64,000 nucleotides of DNA, taken from Lachnospiraceae bacterium AC2012. Lineage in GTDB: Bacteria; Bacillota; Clostridia; Lachnospirales; Lachnospiraceae. Position 1 is the first letter of the stretch. The number at the start of each line of letters is the position of its first letter. The translations under genes and the position numbers were made by a program. The stretch is from positions 372,001 to 436,000 of the forward strand of contig JNIN01000002.1 of the NCBI GenBank assembly GCA_000702525.1. Reading direction: 5' to 3'. Positions 9,043-17,442 of this stretch are shown piece after piece. Under the pieces are notes generated by a model that worked only from the letters and a program-made list of their open reading frames with translations, was not told where the DNA came from and did not search any database.

Positions 9043-10086
9043 TTATAATTGCTCATTCTTTATAAATACATCAAATCTTGGTAATTTATATTTAATTACA
9101 CCTCTAGTTTGAACATCAATTAAGCCTTTATCACGTAATCGAATTCGATATTGCGAAAATTCATTCTTCTTCTGTTTTGTTAATTCAAGTAATTCCGAAA
9201 CCGGCATGCATTCTTTTTTCACTATAAAAGACATAAACCATTTGTCTTTTTCTGATAATTCAGACCATATCTTCTTATAAACGTAATGACTCAAAGCTTC
9301 ATCATATCGAATCAACACTTCATTTGTCATTTTATGCGTTTCTTCTTCCCACACATATTTTCCAAGCGCCTGATAGGCAAATGGATAGCCTTTTGTTTCA
9401 ATCGCCATCTTCATAGCGTCTTCCATCGGTATATCAAAAACCTGTGCATATCTATCTGCCACCATCTGAAGATTTAATGGCTCCATCTCAAACTGAGGTG
9501 TTCGATATAGAAATGTTAAATCTTTTTGATCTTTCAATTCATGAATATTTTCATATAACCCAGCCATCACCAAATAAACTGGATAATCGCTTCGAATCAT
9601 AATTTGAAAACTGCTCGCGAATTCCCGCATATACTTCGTATTCGACACTTCATCTATCGTCACTAGTAATTTCTTCTTCTTTCGCTGCATTTCTTTCAAA
9701 ATAGTCTCTAGCGCTGATTCAATATCTGCCACTGGCGGTTTCGAAGATACTCCAATTCCAATGCCAAACTTAGAAAGATTCAAATTTGTATCTATGAACT
9801 TCGTCAAAAAACTTCCTGTGTCATAGAGCTTGGCAACCAAGCCACTCAACATATCTCTTGCTGGATTTAATCGAATCACAATAAAATCCTCATATTTCAT
9901 GGCTTCCTTCTCTATTGACGTCATCATCACAGTCTTCCCGCTTCCTCTAGCCCCAGTAAGCATAAAACACGAATTTTGAACCGTCGTATCTGTAATATAT
10001 CCAATAATTTCATCCAGAATAATATCTCTACTAATATATTGTGTTGGTATTTTCCCAAAATTAATTGCAAAAGGATTTCTCTTCAT
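9043..10086 (-). CDS. AAA/STAND-like ATPase with C-terminal winged helix
   Basis: 347 residues. Walker A is FMLTGARGSGKTVMM near residues 42-54, and Walker B is LLVTIDEV near 142. The C-terminus (about 275-345) reads as a winged-helix DNA-binding segment. The layout matches the archaeal-type ATPase / ORC-like group common in Clostridia, whose role is poorly known. The SD is supplied by the last unit of the upstream tandem repeat (AGGAGTATAT). The gene splits the glycan locus between a glycosyltransferase and the cytidylyltransferase fusion, is much more AT-rich than the genes to its left, and has no obvious role in glycan synthesis, so it may be an insertion. Confidence 0.8.
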   Translation of the reverse strand: MKRNPFAINFGKIPTQYISRDIILDEIIGYITDTTVQNSCFMLTGARGSGKTVMMTSIEKEAMKYEDFIVIRLNPARDMLSGLVAKLYDTGSFLTKFIDTNLNLSKFGIGIGVSSKPPVADIESALETILKEMQRKKKKLLVTIDEVSNTKYMREFASSFQIMIRSDYPVYLVMAGLYENIHELKDQKDLTFLYRTPQFEMEPLNLQMVADRYAQVFDIPMEDAMKMAIETKGYPFAYQALGKYVWEEETHKMTNEVLIRYDEALSHYVYKKIWSELSEKDKWFMSFIVKKECMPVSELLELTKQKKNEFSQYRIRLRDKGLIDVQTRGVIKYKLPRFDVFIKNEQL

Positions 10087-10090
10087 AAAT

Positions 10091-10190
10091 ATATACTCCT
10101 ATATACTCTTATATACTTTCGATATAGATATATACTTCTATATACTCTTATATACTTTTTAATATATTATATACTCTTATATACTTAGAA
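10091..10190. repeat. 39-bp tandem repeat built of ATATACTCTT decamers
   Basis: Eight copies of ATATACTYYT start at 10091, 10101, 10111, 10130, 10140, 10150, 10169 and 10179. They form triplets at 10-bp spacing inside a 39-bp higher-order unit (two full units and a partial third). The array sits directly before the AAA-type ATPase and runs into its ribosome binding site. A spacing of one helical turn suggests cooperative protein binding. Confidence 0.85.
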
Positions 10191-10222
10191 TCCACTCCTC
10201 CACCGCTTTTTATATATTTTTA

Positions 10223-10236
10223 ATTTGTACCCGAAC
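10223..10236. promoter_or_regulatory. Palindrome TACCCGAACGGGTA
   Basis: A perfect 14-bp palindrome just after the end of the glycosyltransferase gene. A related half (TATACCCGATGAGGTATA) overlaps the final codons of that gene about 45 bp away. The A/T-rich tails on either side contain no clean T-run, so an operator is as likely as a terminator. Confidence 0.4.
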
Positions 10237-10265
10237 GGGTATAAATATCTTTTGTTTATGCAAAT

Positions 10266-11468
10266 TTATACCCGATGAGGTATAAATTTTCTTCGATTGC
10301 TCGCATAGTAATCGGACATAACTGCCCTTTGCGGTCCAAAGGAAAAATGTCCCGCCAAAACATTTCCCAACTCAAAAATCGCAAGATCTTTCTCATTATT
10401 GTCCTTACAGATATACATCTCATCATTTCCCATTCCACTTTCATGATCAACTGGCCAAAGCCCCATCATATGCCATCTTTCACGTGAAAACATAATACAA
10501 CTAATATTGTAATAGCAAGATAACTCCTGTATCTCCATACAATCACGTTTTGCGAATCTAGCCGCCACTTCATCAAAATCATCAATCATATCCCATAGAA
10601 ATGGTGCCATATCTAATTCCATATATGCTGAAAATCGACTTCTATAAATTTTTCCAAAACGCTTTTCGTATTCTTCTTCTTTTCCCATCGTATGCAAAAA
10701 AGAAACGTATCCGGCACAATTTAGTGGAATCACAGGTACAACAAAACCAATTCTTGAATCTGCTGATTCCTCTAACCAACGATATCCCGCCAGCATATCC
10801 TCAAAAAAGTTCTTCGCAATGACAATATCCTCATCCATTTTCAGAATATACTTTGCCTTTGGATGCAGCCGAATCACCTGATTCTGAATATAGCTCACCT
10901 GATTCTTCTCTGTATATATATATGACCATTGATTTCTCTCTGCAATACTAGCTAATTCCTCTGAATATACACCTGACGAACAAATACAATAATCAAATTT
11001 ATCACTCTGATAATGCTCTATTCGAGCTATGGTTGATTCCCAGATGTCATCCTGATAACCTGCCAAGATATATACAAGATTCTCTTTCCCTTTCGAACGA
11101 TTCGTAAAATGAGTCGCTATATCTAATCCATCTTTACTCCGTTTCCACTGCAAGTCTTCAAGATTGTATACTTTCTCAAATGGAAGAAACTTCGACTGAC
11201 GAATAATTGCATCTGTATAATTACCTAAAATCAATAATGTCTGACTTCTATTCTCCAATTTAAAAGCATCTTCTGCACTAACCAATGGAATCCCATGAAA
11301 CTCTTTCTTATAGGTACTTTTAAATGAATCAATAACTGCTACAACCTTATAATCATTCGCCTGCAACACATCCAATATTCCACAGGTACGATTAGAAACA
11401 CCCCAGACACATATTTCCTTCGTTAATTTCTTATTATCGATTAATACTTTTAAATTATCTTCTATCAT
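10266..11468 (-). CDS. Rossmann module fused to a GT-A glycosyltransferase
   Basis: 400 residues. The N-terminal 110 or so carry the recurring Rossmann-like module (EICVWGVSNRTCGILDVL, VVAVIDS, LLILGNYTDA). The rest resembles a GT-A fold transferase of the GT31-like kind: ENLVYILAGYQDDIW, KYILKMDEDIVI (the DED metal motif) and GMGNDEMYIC near the C-terminus. The ATG at 11466-11468 overlaps the stop of the radical SAM gene as ATGA, which implies translational coupling. A longer frame would need a TTG start without a better SD. It probably adds a sugar to the surface glycan. Donor and acceptor are unknown. Confidence 0.78.
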   Translation of the reverse strand: MIEDNLKVLIDNKKLTKEICVWGVSNRTCGILDVLQANDYKVVAVIDSFKSTYKKEFHGIPLVSAEDAFKLENRSQTLLILGNYTDAIIRQSKFLPFEKVYNLEDLQWKRSKDGLDIATHFTNRSKGKENLVYILAGYQDDIWESTIARIEHYQSDKFDYCICSSGVYSEELASIAERNQWSYIYTEKNQVSYIQNQVIRLHPKAKYILKMDEDIVIAKNFFEDMLAGYRWLEESADSRIGFVVPVIPLNCAGYVSFLHTMGKEEEYEKRFGKIYRSRFSAYMELDMAPFLWDMIDDFDEVAARFAKRDCMEIQELSCYYNISCIMFSRERWHMMGLWPVDHESGMGNDEMYICKDNNEKDLAIFELGNVLAGHFSFGPQRAVMSDYYASNRRKFIPHRV

Positions 11469-12556
11469 AGTTTCTCTACTAACCAATCCGATCTTTCCGC
11501 ATCATTATGCGTAACTTTCCATTCAATAAACTCCGCATGATCCGGGCAATATTTGCAAAGTTCGGATGCCCCATCCAACTTTTTCTTTAGATCCGACGCA
11601 TCTAAATCCTCATAGATATTAAATCTCTCCGTCGAAGGAATATTCACGTCATATCTTTGATTAAACTCTTCGATAAAAAAAGCTAGCGGGCATTTCGCTA
11701 TATATCCATTTCGTAAGAAATGGCAATGCTTACTCCCACAAATTTCCATCGATTTCTCAACTTCATTCGTCGATTTCAAAGATATTGATTTGCGAAAACT
11801 CGTCAGCTTATCTGCTATCGTTCCATACGGAATCTCATACTCATCTAAAAAAGCCATTATGTCATCTATCTTATCAATCGTAGGCGGGTAGGGACTTACA
11901 TCCATTGCCACATAATTATCCCGTACCACCTGACTCCGTTGAACTGACATCTTTGGAATCAATAACCCGTTCGTGACAATTCTAAGTTCAGATAATGGGA
12001 AATACTTCCGTACAATCTTTATATACTCTTCTAGATGTTTCGACAAAAGTGGTTCTCCACCTAATAATCGAATAATAAAAATGTGATGAAACATTTCCGA
12101 AAGTCTTTTCATATCTTTTTCAAATGACACTACATCTGGCTCATTCGCTTCTGTCGCAAGATTTGAAAAGTGCATACATCCCCTGCATTTCAAGTTACAA
12201 ATATCTGTCACATGCGTTTCTAGATATGTAAGATTCACATTCTGATCTAAAATTATTGACTTCGTATATTTTTCATACATCACTTCATCCTGAAAAATAT
12301 CAATTCCATATTGCATTACGAATACCGGAACTATTCGTATCCTCTTAATTCCATTCGCCTTAAATTCACTTATCCAAGCATCTATCTCTCTCCAACTAAC
12401 TGCAAGCAAGATTTCTTTCTCATAAATAAACTCGCGTAGTATGCCTTTTTTATTATCAATAATGTTTTCAACAAAAAAACACTCTGAACCTTTACTAATG
12501 CCTTTAAGATATGCTAAAAAACCGCTCTCCGAGCACAGAACTATAGCTTTTTTCAT
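11465..12556 (-). CDS. Radical SAM protein in a glycan cluster
   Basis: 363 residues. The Cx3Cx2C cluster motif is THVTDICNLKCRGCMHFS near residues 112-125. It is followed by IRLLGGEPLL, the GGE/P motif of SAM binding. Additional cysteines near the C-terminus (CGSKHCHFLRNGYIAKCP and CKYCPDH) suggest an auxiliary cluster, as in SPASM or twitch proteins. The first 100 residues (MKKAIVLCSESGFLAYL) may be a degenerate copy of the local Rossmann-like module. AAGGGGAGG precedes the ATG. It lies between two glycosyltransferase genes, so a radical modification of a sugar or a carrier is plausible. The reaction is unknown. Confidence 0.82.
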   Translation of the reverse strand: MKKAIVLCSESGFLAYLKGISKGSECFFVENIIDNKKGILREFIYEKEILLAVSWREIDAWISEFKANGIKRIRIVPVFVMQYGIDIFQDEVMYEKYTKSIILDQNVNLTYLETHVTDICNLKCRGCMHFSNLATEANEPDVVSFEKDMKRLSEMFHHIFIIRLLGGEPLLSKHLEEYIKIVRKYFPLSELRIVTNGLLIPKMSVQRSQVVRDNYVAMDVSPYPPTIDKIDDIMAFLDEYEIPYGTIADKLTSFRKSISLKSTNEVEKSMEICGSKHCHFLRNGYIAKCPLAFFIEEFNQRYDVNIPSTERFNIYEDLDASDLKKKLDGASELCKYCPDHAEFIEWKVTHNDAERSDWLVEKL

Positions 12557-12604
12557 AATACCTCCCCTTTAATACTAAATACCCTTCTTTTACATTATTC
12601 TTTC

Positions 12605-13918
12605 TTAATTCTTGTATTCCAAAATAATCGCTTCATCGACACCCATATCCACAAGCTGCTTACGAATCTCATCTGCATGAAACTTATTTGCTATAATAAC
12701 TCTGGCATTTTCTCCAACTATTCGATTGGTTGGCAATATCACATCATAACCGGCGATCTGCTTATTCTCATCCGCTCCATTGTCCAAGAATCCAGTAATC
12801 TGAACCCCGCAAGAATCCAGCAAACGAAGCGCGTTCATGCCGTAATTACCAGCTCCAAAAATGTAAATCGGCTCTTCGATATAGCTAAGCTCTGTCCACT
12901 GTCTTCTCTGCTCGCGTTTCATACGAACGTGCTTTTCCATTTCCCCCGGAATATCTTTTTGAATCCTGCGGAACTGGAGGAGCTTATCCTCTCCTAAATC
13001 CTGGCAAATCATTTCCTCGGAAATGATACCGCTCCGGATTGCTTCATCAATATGATTTACAATCCAATACGCGCAATCCAATATATTATGATCCGATGCC
13101 GCTGTAGGCGCGTCTAGCAGCCCAAATTCGCCTAAAAAAGAACTTAGCATCGCCTCATATAACCCTGGCATAAAAAGCTCGTACTCGTCCTGTAAATGCA
13201 ACAATCGCTCAAATTCATTTCTATTATAGATGATTCCCTTACCGGAATTCACCGATGACTGCTCTCTGCCAACACGATAACGATATAAGGAGTCCGGAAG
13301 ATACAGCGCACGCTTTGCATGGGAATGTAAGATCTGTCCAAAACCAATATCCTGATAGGCTGCTCCTGGGGATTCATTGAAATAAATTTTGTTATTGATT
13401 AGAAATTCACGATGGTAGATACCCTTCCAGACTGAGAAATCATGCACATGCATATATTTATTTTTGGTCATATCTAACACTTTGTTATAATCTGACTTTG
13501 ATTTCGATATAACCATCTTCTTAAAAATTTGTTTGTTATTTCTGCAAATATAAAACATGTCATAATCTGCTTTTACATAATCAACAGACTTCTCTTCTGC
13601 TACATTATACAAAAGCTCATACATATCTTCTCTGACATAGTCATCCGTCTCCAGAATTGCAACATACTTACTGCTTGCTTCTTTTATGCCCAAATTCACT
13701 TGGTACCCATAACTCTTTTTCTCAGATATCTTCAACTGAATATTCGGATATTTTGTAGCATAAAACATTGCCATTTCCTGCGTTCCATCTGTAGAACCAG
13801 CATCCACAATCAACACCTCTAAATCCTTAAAGATCGTTTGATTGACGACACTGTCGATACATTCTTTAAAATACTGCACCACATTTAAGCATGGCATGAT
13901 AACTGTAACTTTTTTCAA
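12605..13918 (-). CDS. GT2 family glycosyltransferase with C-terminal Rossmann module
   Basis: 437 residues. The GT2 domain occupies about 1-230: VTVIMPCLNVVQYFKECIDS, VLIVDAGSTDGT and AILETDDYVREDM, where ETDD takes the place of the DxD motif. A helical region follows, and then from about residue 340 the recurring module (PIYIFGAGNYGMNALRLL, TGFLDNG, RVIIANKFHADEIRKQL). The start is TTG at 13916-13918, with a strong AGGAGG eight bases upstream and no ATG in a suitable place. It forms part of the leftward operon, 32 bp behind the other GT2. Confidence 0.86.
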   Translation of the reverse strand: MKKVTVIMPCLNVVQYFKECIDSVVNQTIFKDLEVLIVDAGSTDGTQEMAMFYATKYPNIQLKISEKKSYGYQVNLGIKEASSKYVAILETDDYVREDMYELLYNVAEEKSVDYVKADYDMFYICRNNKQIFKKMVISKSKSDYNKVLDMTKNKYMHVHDFSVWKGIYHREFLINNKIYFNESPGAAYQDIGFGQILHSHAKRALYLPDSLYRYRVGREQSSVNSGKGIIYNRNEFERLLHLQDEYELFMPGLYEAMLSSFLGEFGLLDAPTAASDHNILDCAYWIVNHIDEAIRSGIISEEMICQDLGEDKLLQFRRIQKDIPGEMEKHVRMKREQRRQWTELSYIEEPIYIFGAGNYGMNALRLLDSCGVQITGFLDNGADENKQIAGYDVILPTNRIVGENARVIIANKFHADEIRKQLVDMGVDEAIILEYKN

Positions 13919-13950
13919 ATCGTGTCCTCCTAGATTATCCGCTATATAGA

Positions 13951-15114
13951 CTATAGCCCAAGTAATTCAGTTACTTTAATGGGTTTTTCCCATATAATCT
14001 TCTCCTTTGGAACATTCAATTTCATTAAATCGTCCGCTATACTCATCGCATTAGACTCATACAAAACTGCAATCAAAATATAATCATATTCACACTTGAA
14101 GATATCTGCTGGTTTTATTAGATCAACTCCTGTTTTGGAAGATATTTCTAAATTCTTATCTACCCAATCTACAATTGAAAACATTTTTTTATTTTTTATT
14201 TGTTGGTAAAAACACTCCCCCACATTCCCTGCTCCATATAACAAAACCTTTTTTTCAGAAGATATATTTAAACTATTTGTATAATAATATGTTGGGAAAA
14301 AAATATTATCTAAAACGTTTTCTACACCATTTAATATTCCATCTATAACTGCACGCTGAAGATCTCTCTTCATTTCTTCTGTACCGTACGTCATCATTTG
14401 TTTATAATATGGCAATGCTCTATCCATCATCGCATAGTAATCCGAATGTTTACTATGTGTTGCAGATCCTACACGATCATAGGCATGATAGAAAATCTTT
14501 CCTTCTACATACAATCTAGACGATCTAGCAATACATCCTGCAACAAAAAAATCATCTTCTATCCCTGATAGATTATCATCTACCTTATATAATTCTTTCG
14601 AAACCAACTCTTTCAAAAAGAGCTTATTACAACTTGACCAATTTAGCGCATTCCTTATATTATTTTTTAAATCATTTAATCGGTCACCTGAAAACAGCCC
14701 CGAACCATAACACGTAGCTTCACGGACAGAATATATACCCTCATCATTTTCTCTATATAATCCAGAAAGAACTATTGGAACATCTTTACTAACTGCATCT
14801 TCATATAAGACTTCATACATATTTGGTTCAATCCAATCATCACCATCTACAAATCCAACATATTTACCTGTAGCCATTCTCATCCCAGCTTTTCTTGCAC
14901 GAGTTAGTTTTCCATTTTCTTGATGTATTACAACAATCCGAGTGTCAACTCTCGCCATTTCGTCACAGATTAAAGCGGACCCATCTTCAGATCCATCATC
15001 AACCAAAATGATTTCTAAATTCTTATACGTTTGATTACATATACTTTGGATACATTTTCTCACATATGGTGCAACATTATAAATCGGAACTATTACACTA
15101 ATCAAATCTTTCAT
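13951..15114 (-). CDS. GT2 family glycosyltransferase with C-terminal Rossmann module
   Basis: 387 residues. GT2 landmarks are ISVIVPIYNVAPYVRKCI, IILVDDGSEDGS and YVGFVDGDDW (DxD), as in capsule and LPS transferases that use NDP-sugars. The C-terminal 100 residues carry the module seen in neighbours (VLLYGAGNVGECFYQQI, DWVDKN, YILIAVLYESNAMSI). The start at 15114 (MKDLISVIVPIYN) is preferred to a frame 11 codons longer because AAGGGAAATAGAG precedes it and it avoids overlap with the gene before it. It is likely cytoplasmic, with no membrane anchor seen. Confidence 0.88.
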   Translation of the reverse strand: MKDLISVIVPIYNVAPYVRKCIQSICNQTYKNLEIILVDDGSEDGSALICDEMARVDTRIVVIHQENGKLTRARKAGMRMATGKYVGFVDGDDWIEPNMYEVLYEDAVSKDVPIVLSGLYRENDEGIYSVREATCYGSGLFSGDRLNDLKNNIRNALNWSSCNKLFLKELVSKELYKVDDNLSGIEDDFFVAGCIARSSRLYVEGKIFYHAYDRVGSATHSKHSDYYAMMDRALPYYKQMMTYGTEEMKRDLQRAVIDGILNGVENVLDNIFFPTYYYTNSLNISSEKKVLLYGAGNVGECFYQQIKNKKMFSIVDWVDKNLEISSKTGVDLIKPADIFKCEYDYILIAVLYESNAMSIADDLMKLNVPKEKIIWEKPIKVTELLGL

Positions 15115-15125
15115 CTCTATTTCCC

Positions 15126-15746
15126 TTAATCTATACATCCATAACACGGTCTCAATGCCAAATGTCTATGAATGCTAAATCCATTCTTATTTACACCATC
15201 TACATCATGATATTTACCAACATATATTCTGTCTCCATTATGATCAACATCACTACACCAAATAAAATCATGATACCAAAGCTTTTCATCTCTAACAATC
15301 CACGTTATGAAAAATGCATATACACACATCACTGCTGTAGGAAAAGAATACTTCTCCATCAACACTTCGGGGCTTACAGATCTACTGTCTTCATAAATAT
15401 TCTTTCGAATCAAAAACCACTGAGAATCTAACTCTGTGTCGATAAAAGCCTCTTTTTCATACCAATCCTGATTATAAAAACAAGGTTCATTTTTCTCCGG
15501 ATTCATACCGAACACCTCTTTTAGGTGCCTAATTGTAACTGTTTTCCCATTTGATAAAGTATGTACACCAAGCAGTAAAATATAATCATCCTTTTTTCTT
15601 AATAACTCTTCTTCTGAAAAAGTTATTGGTGGAATAGTTTCTGGAATTGTAACCAACAGTTCCTCCATAGATCTTAATTCTTCAATACCAATGAAGTTAC
15701 TTCCCATTATATTTCTAGCCACCTTATAATCTGTACATCTACTCAT
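15126..15746 (-). CDS. Unknown protein of the nonulosonate-type operon
   Basis: 206 residues, no family recognised. The C-terminal half is rich in aromatic and charged residues, with a dense block near 160-205: WYHDFIWCSDVDHNGDRIY, then KYHDVDGVNKNG and SIHRHLALRPCYG. His, Asp and Arg residues there could form a catalytic or metal site. A hydrophobic stretch (AVMCVYAFFITWIV) lies just before. It overlaps the YdcF-like gene by 8 bp and is 11 bp from the next GT2, so it is co-transcribed with the glycan genes. It could supply one of the steps missing from the sugar pathway. Confidence 0.7.
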   Translation of the reverse strand: MSRCTDYKVARNIMGSNFIGIEELRSMEELLVTIPETIPPITFSEEELLRKKDDYILLLGVHTLSNGKTVTIRHLKEVFGMNPEKNEPCFYNQDWYEKEAFIDTELDSQWFLIRKNIYEDSRSVSPEVLMEKYSFPTAVMCVYAFFITWIVRDEKLWYHDFIWCSDVDHNGDRIYVGKYHDVDGVNKNGFSIHRHLALRPCYGCID

Positions 15747-16332
15747 CTATCAAAGATTCCTTCCACTTTTGATATTCAATTACTTCTTTCGCATTTGCAA
15801 GGTGACCCATTGCTGTATACCTTTCTATGCGTTCAAACTCCGCCGACAAATGATCAAAACGTGTTCCCCAACCACTATCGATAAACCAATTCAGTTTCCG
15901 AACAGGTGTATTATATAGAATTATCCCACTTTTTGTATCAAGTACCTCTCGTAAAAATGTAAGATAAGCCCTATATTGATGCTCATGAGAAGCAATAAGA
16001 GCAAGTCGTTTCCACCCGTTATCTATAGCCATCTTAACCACTTCAACCGCCTGCTGCTTTGTATGAAGTGATTTATCTTCATGAATTACATCACATTCCA
16101 ATACACCCTGTTCAAGAATATACGGTTTTATCTCTTCAAATGGATAACTTCCATAATCCTTATCGACTATGTTTCCGCTAAAAACAATTTTCTTCACTAA
16201 ACCCTGCTTATATAAATCAACTGCCTTTCGATAACGAAAGAAACCATCTCCTTCGAGTAAAATAGCCACATCTGATTCTTGAAAGCAATCATTATCAACG
16301 ATTGCCATTATTGTTTCTCTATCAGTAATCAT
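15739..16332 (-). CDS. YdcF/DUF218-like protein
   Basis: 197 residues. It resembles the DUF218 (YdcF/ElyC) Rossmann-like family: DVAILLEGDGFFRYRKAVDLYKQG, KIVFSGN, and LIASHEHQYRAYLTFLREVL, where the family has a conserved SxxxHxxRA-type block. There is no signal peptide or membrane segment, so it is cytoplasmic, unlike ElyC. It lies 19 bp after the NeuB-type gene and overlaps the unknown gene. Members of this family in sugar clusters have no defined reaction. A binding or hydrolytic role on a nucleotide sugar is a guess. Confidence 0.68.
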   Translation of the reverse strand: MITDRETIMAIVDNDCFQESDVAILLEGDGFFRYRKAVDLYKQGLVKKIVFSGNIVDKDYGSYPFEEIKPYILEQGVLECDVIHEDKSLHTKQQAVEVVKMAIDNGWKRLALIASHEHQYRAYLTFLREVLDTKSGIILYNTPVRKLNWFIDSGWGTRFDHLSAEFERIERYTAMGHLANAKEVIEYQKWKESLIDE

Positions 16333-16351
16333 TAAATCACCTACTTGTATC

Positions 16352-17413
16352 TTATAAATCTTCCCAGAAAATTGGATCTCCCTTTGGAATATCTTTATTC
16401 AAGTGCTTTCCTATGATCGTTTTTCTATACTTTGGAGGTATGCCAAGTGCTGGTCTTAATACATCAATATCCTCTTCTGTTATTTCCTGACCAACCTTTA
16501 AATCACGCTTTGCATAAAGACATCTTCTTTGCACATATACTGTTTCAGCCTCTTCCTCAACTACCTCTTTACGAGTGCTTCCCATAGCTCGTTCAACTTC
16601 ACGAATAGAGTCAACCATAAATTTAAACTCATCCGGTTCCATAGAATGTGGGTGATCTGGCCCCTTGTCTGTTTTATCAAGTGTAAAATGCTTTTCAATT
16701 ACACTTCCACCTAAAACCACAGATGCTAACGCTACCACATGTCCTGGAGAGTGATCTGAATATCCTGTAAGACAACCGAATGCATCCTGATATGTTTTCA
16801 ATACATTTACATTTGCACTCTCAATTTTAGATGGATAGTTTGTAATACACTGCATAAGAACAAGATTCTTATTACCCGTTGCTTCAATTGTTCTAACTGC
16901 CTCATCAATTTCCGACATTGTAGCATCACCTGTCGCAAGCATAATAGGTAACCCTTTTTTCGCTATATATTCAATCATTTCAAGCCATGTAATCTCTCCT
17001 GATCCAATTTTAATAAACGGAAGATTCATATCCGCACATAAATCAACCGCCTCTTTAAAATAAGGTGATGTAGAGAAGTCAATTCCAACCTGTTTACAAT
17101 ATTCTGCAATCTCCTGATGCCATTCCATTGGGAATTCTACATCTTTAAATACTTCTGATACCGTCCTTCCCCATGAACCATGAACGCCATGCAATGTCAT
17201 CTTTGAAAACCCACCCTCAGATACGATTGTATCTGCTGTAAATGTCTGAAATTTCGCACAATCTGCCCCTGCGGCTTTTGCTGCATCAATTAATCTCTTT
17301 GCTTTTTCAATACTTCCATCGAAATTACCACCTATTTCAGCAATAAAATAAGTTGGATGTCCCGGTCCAATCTCTCGGTTACCTATTTTTATAGTTTTAT
17401 TAAACTCTAGCAT
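16352..17413 (-). CDS. NeuB family sialic/nonulosonic acid synthase
   Basis: 353 residues. It condenses phosphoenolpyruvate with an N-acetylated hexosamine derivative to give a nine-carbon sugar acid. The TIM-barrel part has YFIAEIGGNFDGSIEKAK, ADCAKFQTF, FIKIGSGEITW, TGYSDHSPG and VIEKHFTLDK. The C-terminal SAF (antifreeze-like) domain begins near residue 290 (RRCLYAKRDLKVGQEITEED) and ends with IIGKHLNKDIPKGDPI. The length fits the family. The EIGGNFDG start of the barrel differs from the EIGxNHNG usual in NeuB, so neither sialic, legionaminic nor pseudaminic acid can be assigned. It sits between the aminotransferase and the YdcF-like gene. Confidence 0.92.
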   Translation of the reverse strand: MLEFNKTIKIGNREIGPGHPTYFIAEIGGNFDGSIEKAKRLIDAAKAAGADCAKFQTFTADTIVSEGGFSKMTLHGVHGSWGRTVSEVFKDVEFPMEWHQEIAEYCKQVGIDFSTSPYFKEAVDLCADMNLPFIKIGSGEITWLEMIEYIAKKGLPIMLATGDATMSEIDEAVRTIEATGNKNLVLMQCITNYPSKIESANVNVLKTYQDAFGCLTGYSDHSPGHVVALASVVLGGSVIEKHFTLDKTDKGPDHPHSMEPDEFKFMVDSIREVERAMGSTRKEVVEEEAETVYVQRRCLYAKRDLKVGQEITEEDIDVLRPALGIPPKYRKTIIGKHLNKDIPKGDPIFWEDL

Positions 17414-17442
17414 TTGTTCTCACTCCTTCTGTACTCAACCAA

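Noticed and set aside
9043-10086. Reading the ATPase as part of a defence or toxin-antitoxin system
   Set aside because: No toxin, nuclease or antitoxin partner is adjacent; neighbours are glycan genes.
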